NCBI GenBank assembly: GCA_003484865.1
Contig: DMZT01000216.1
Span: forward strand, 1-14,332
Reading direction: 5' to 3'
Length of the DNA: 14,332 bases
Source of the DNA: Stenotrophomonas sp.
GTDB lineage: Bacteria; Pseudomonadota; Gammaproteobacteria; Xanthomonadales; Xanthomonadaceae
Part shown: positions 13,357-14,332 of the stretch, piece after piece
How the letters are laid out: each line of letters starts with the position of its first letter
How positions within the stretch are numbered: the stretch's first letter is position 1
Notes under the pieces: generated by a model
Told to the model about the DNA's origin: nothing
What the model saw: the letters and a program-made list of their open reading frames with translations, nothing else
Databases searched by the model: none
Translations under genes and position numbers: made by a program

Positions 13357-14240
13357 GCGCCAGCGTCGTCCCGGCCCCGACGTGGCAGGCGCGCGAATCC
13401 CAGCGGCTGGGCGCGACCCTGACGCTGTCCGTGCTCGTGCACGCGTTGCTGCTGCTGGGGGTCGGCTTCGCGGTCAGTGACAGCGCGCCGCTGGTGCCCA
13501 CGCTGGATGTGATCTTCAGCCAGACCCAGACCCCACTGACACCCAAGCAGGCCGATTTCCTGGCCCAGGCCAATCAGCAGGGCGGTGGCGACCACGACAA
13601 GGCCCAGCGCCCGCGCGACAACCAGGCCGGAATCGTGCCGCAGGCGCAGGCCGGGCTGTCACCGGTCCCGCAGCAGCGCCAGGAGGCGGCCAGCGTGCCG
13701 CCCCCGCAGACCCGCGTGGTCAACAGCCGCAATGGCGCCGACACCATCGCCGAGGCGCAGCCACAGCCGCTGCCCGAGCACCCCCGCCCGGATGCACCGA
13801 TGACGGCCCGCGAGCAGCGCGATGTGGAGATGGCGCGGTTGGCCGCCGAAGTGCACCTGCGCTCGGCCCAGTACGCCAAACGCCCGAACCGCAAGTTCGT
13901 CTCGGCCAGTACCCGCGAATACGCCTATGCCAATTATCTGCGCGCGTGGGTCGATCGCGCCGAGCGCGTCGGCAACCTGAACTACCCCGATGAGGCGCGC
14001 GCCCGCCGGCTCGGTGGCCAGGTGGTGATCACCGTCGGTGTGCGCCGCGATGGCACCGTCGAAAGTGCCCGCATCCTGCAGTCCAGCGGCACGCCGTTGC
14101 TGGATGAAACCGCGCTGCGCGTGATCACGCTTGCCCAGCCGTTCCCGCCGCTGCCCAAGACCGAGGATGCGATCGACATCCTGCAGGTGACCCGCACCTG
14201 GGTGTTCCTGCCCGGCGGCGAGCTGCGCGACGACCGCTGA
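13353..14240 (+). CDS. tonB3: TonB-family energy transducer (TonB3-like)
   Basis: 295 residues. A cytoplasmic N-terminus of about 22 residues is followed by one membrane segment (about 23-41) containing the SxxxH motif of TonB (Ser26, His30), the residues through which ExbB/ExbD energise TonB. A Gln/Pro-rich periplasmic linker (about 50-150) and a charged helical stretch (about 150-190) follow. The C-terminal TonB domain has the YPDEARARRLGGQVVITVGV and RILQSSGTPLLDETALRVI segments and ends in VTRTWVFLPGGE. ATG 13353 overlaps the gshB stop. Position next to gshB and pilG, and the IGNLNYP-like pre-domain motif (VGNLNYP), match TonB3, which is needed for twitching motility in P. aeruginosa. No exbB or exbD lies in the window. 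TonB family membership is firm; the TonB3 assignment is by context. Confidence 0.88.
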   Translation: MSASVVPAPTWQARESQRLGATLTLSVLVHALLLLGVGFAVSDSAPLVPTLDVIFSQTQTPLTPKQADFLAQANQQGGGDHDKAQRPRDNQAGIVPQAQAGLSPVPQQRQEAASVPPPQTRVVNSRNGADTIAEAQPQPLPEHPRPDAPMTAREQRDVEMARLAAEVHLRSAQYAKRPNRKFVSASTREYAYANYLRAWVDRAERVGNLNYPDEARARRLGGQVVITVGVRRDGTVESARILQSSGTPLLDETALRVITLAQPFPPLPKTEDAIDILQVTRTWVFLPGGELRDDR

Positions 14241-14249
14241 GGGGGCGAT

Positions 14250-14272
14250 AGCCGACCAACGGTCGGCTCTAC
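14250..14272 (-). repeat. SMAG-type (GTAG) REP element
   Basis: Read on the minus strand the sequence is GTAG, then AGCCGACC, loop GTT, GGTCGGCT: an 8-bp perfect stem with a GTAG tetranucleotide at its 5' end. This is the form of the SMAG repetitive palindromes of Stenotrophomonas, a REP family associated with RAYT (REP-associated tyrosine) transposases. It lies between the convergent ends of the tonB3-like gene and the right-hand gene, and its TAG is that gene's stop codon. It may also act as a bidirectional 3'-end hairpin. Confidence 0.75.
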
Positions 14273-14332
14273 CGGGCGGCCTTGGCCGCCCGCGCCGCCT
14301 GCTGTTCCACCAGGGTCAGCGCCACGTTGTTG
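14269..14332 (-). CDS. C-terminal fragment of an unidentified gene (cut by window edge)
   Basis: The last 20 codons before a TAG stop at 14269-14271, read leftward from the window edge, give NNVALTLVEQQAARAAKAAR. The Ala/Arg/Lys-rich helical tail and strong high-GC codon preference make coding likely, and its convergent end just past the tonB3-like gene is plausible. The product cannot be identified from 20 residues. The stop codon coincides with the GTAG end of the SMAG-type element. Confidence 0.55.
   Translation of the reverse strand, partial: NNVALTLVEQQAARAAKAAR

Overview
The window is a high-GC (Xanthomonadaceae-type) gammaproteobacterial chromosome segment. It carries a complete-looking but modified Pil-Chp chemosensory cluster, the system that controls type IV pilus twitching motility and related surface responses. 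A 23-bp GTAG-plus-hairpin element near the right edge matches the SMAG repeat family of Stenotrophomonas, so Stenotrophomonas is the best genus guess. That guess rests on recall of the repeat consensus, not on a search.

Layout. Positions 1-136 are non-coding and packed with palindromes. From about 12,148 down to 137, all on the minus strand, run pilG, pilH, pilI, pilJ, a tiny 20-codon ORF, a giant chpA (2,236 codons), a degenerate chpB-like gene and chpC. Junctions are tight: TGATG at pilH/pilI, ATGA at mini-ORF/chpA, and a reading-frame overlap at chpA/chpB. The run looks like one operon read from a promoter near 12,206-12,235. Divergently on the plus strand lie gshB (glutathione synthetase) and a tonB3-like gene that overlaps it by ATGA. 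The same tonB3-gshB // pilG arrangement is known in Pseudomonas aeruginosa. The last 64 bases hold the C-terminus of an unidentified minus-strand gene.

How the genes work together. PilJ is the membrane receptor and PilI and ChpC are CheW-like couplers. ChpA is a multi-phosphotransfer CheA-type kinase with its own receiver, and PilG and PilH are single-domain CheY-like outputs. TonB3 is linked to pilus function in Pseudomonas.

Most notable point. The methylation-adaptation arm looks dismantled. No pilK (CheR-type methyltransferase) lies between pilJ and chpA; a 94-nt gap with a mini-ORF sits in its place. The chpB-like protein appears to have lost the catalytic Ser and probably the catalytic Asp of CheB, and also the phospho-acceptor Asp of its receiver. 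Other points of interest are in-frame microsatellites and duplicated short motifs in the acidic linkers of ChpA, a cluster of mutually exclusive hairpins over the chpC stop codon, and a REP-type element that supplies the stop codon of the right-hand gene.
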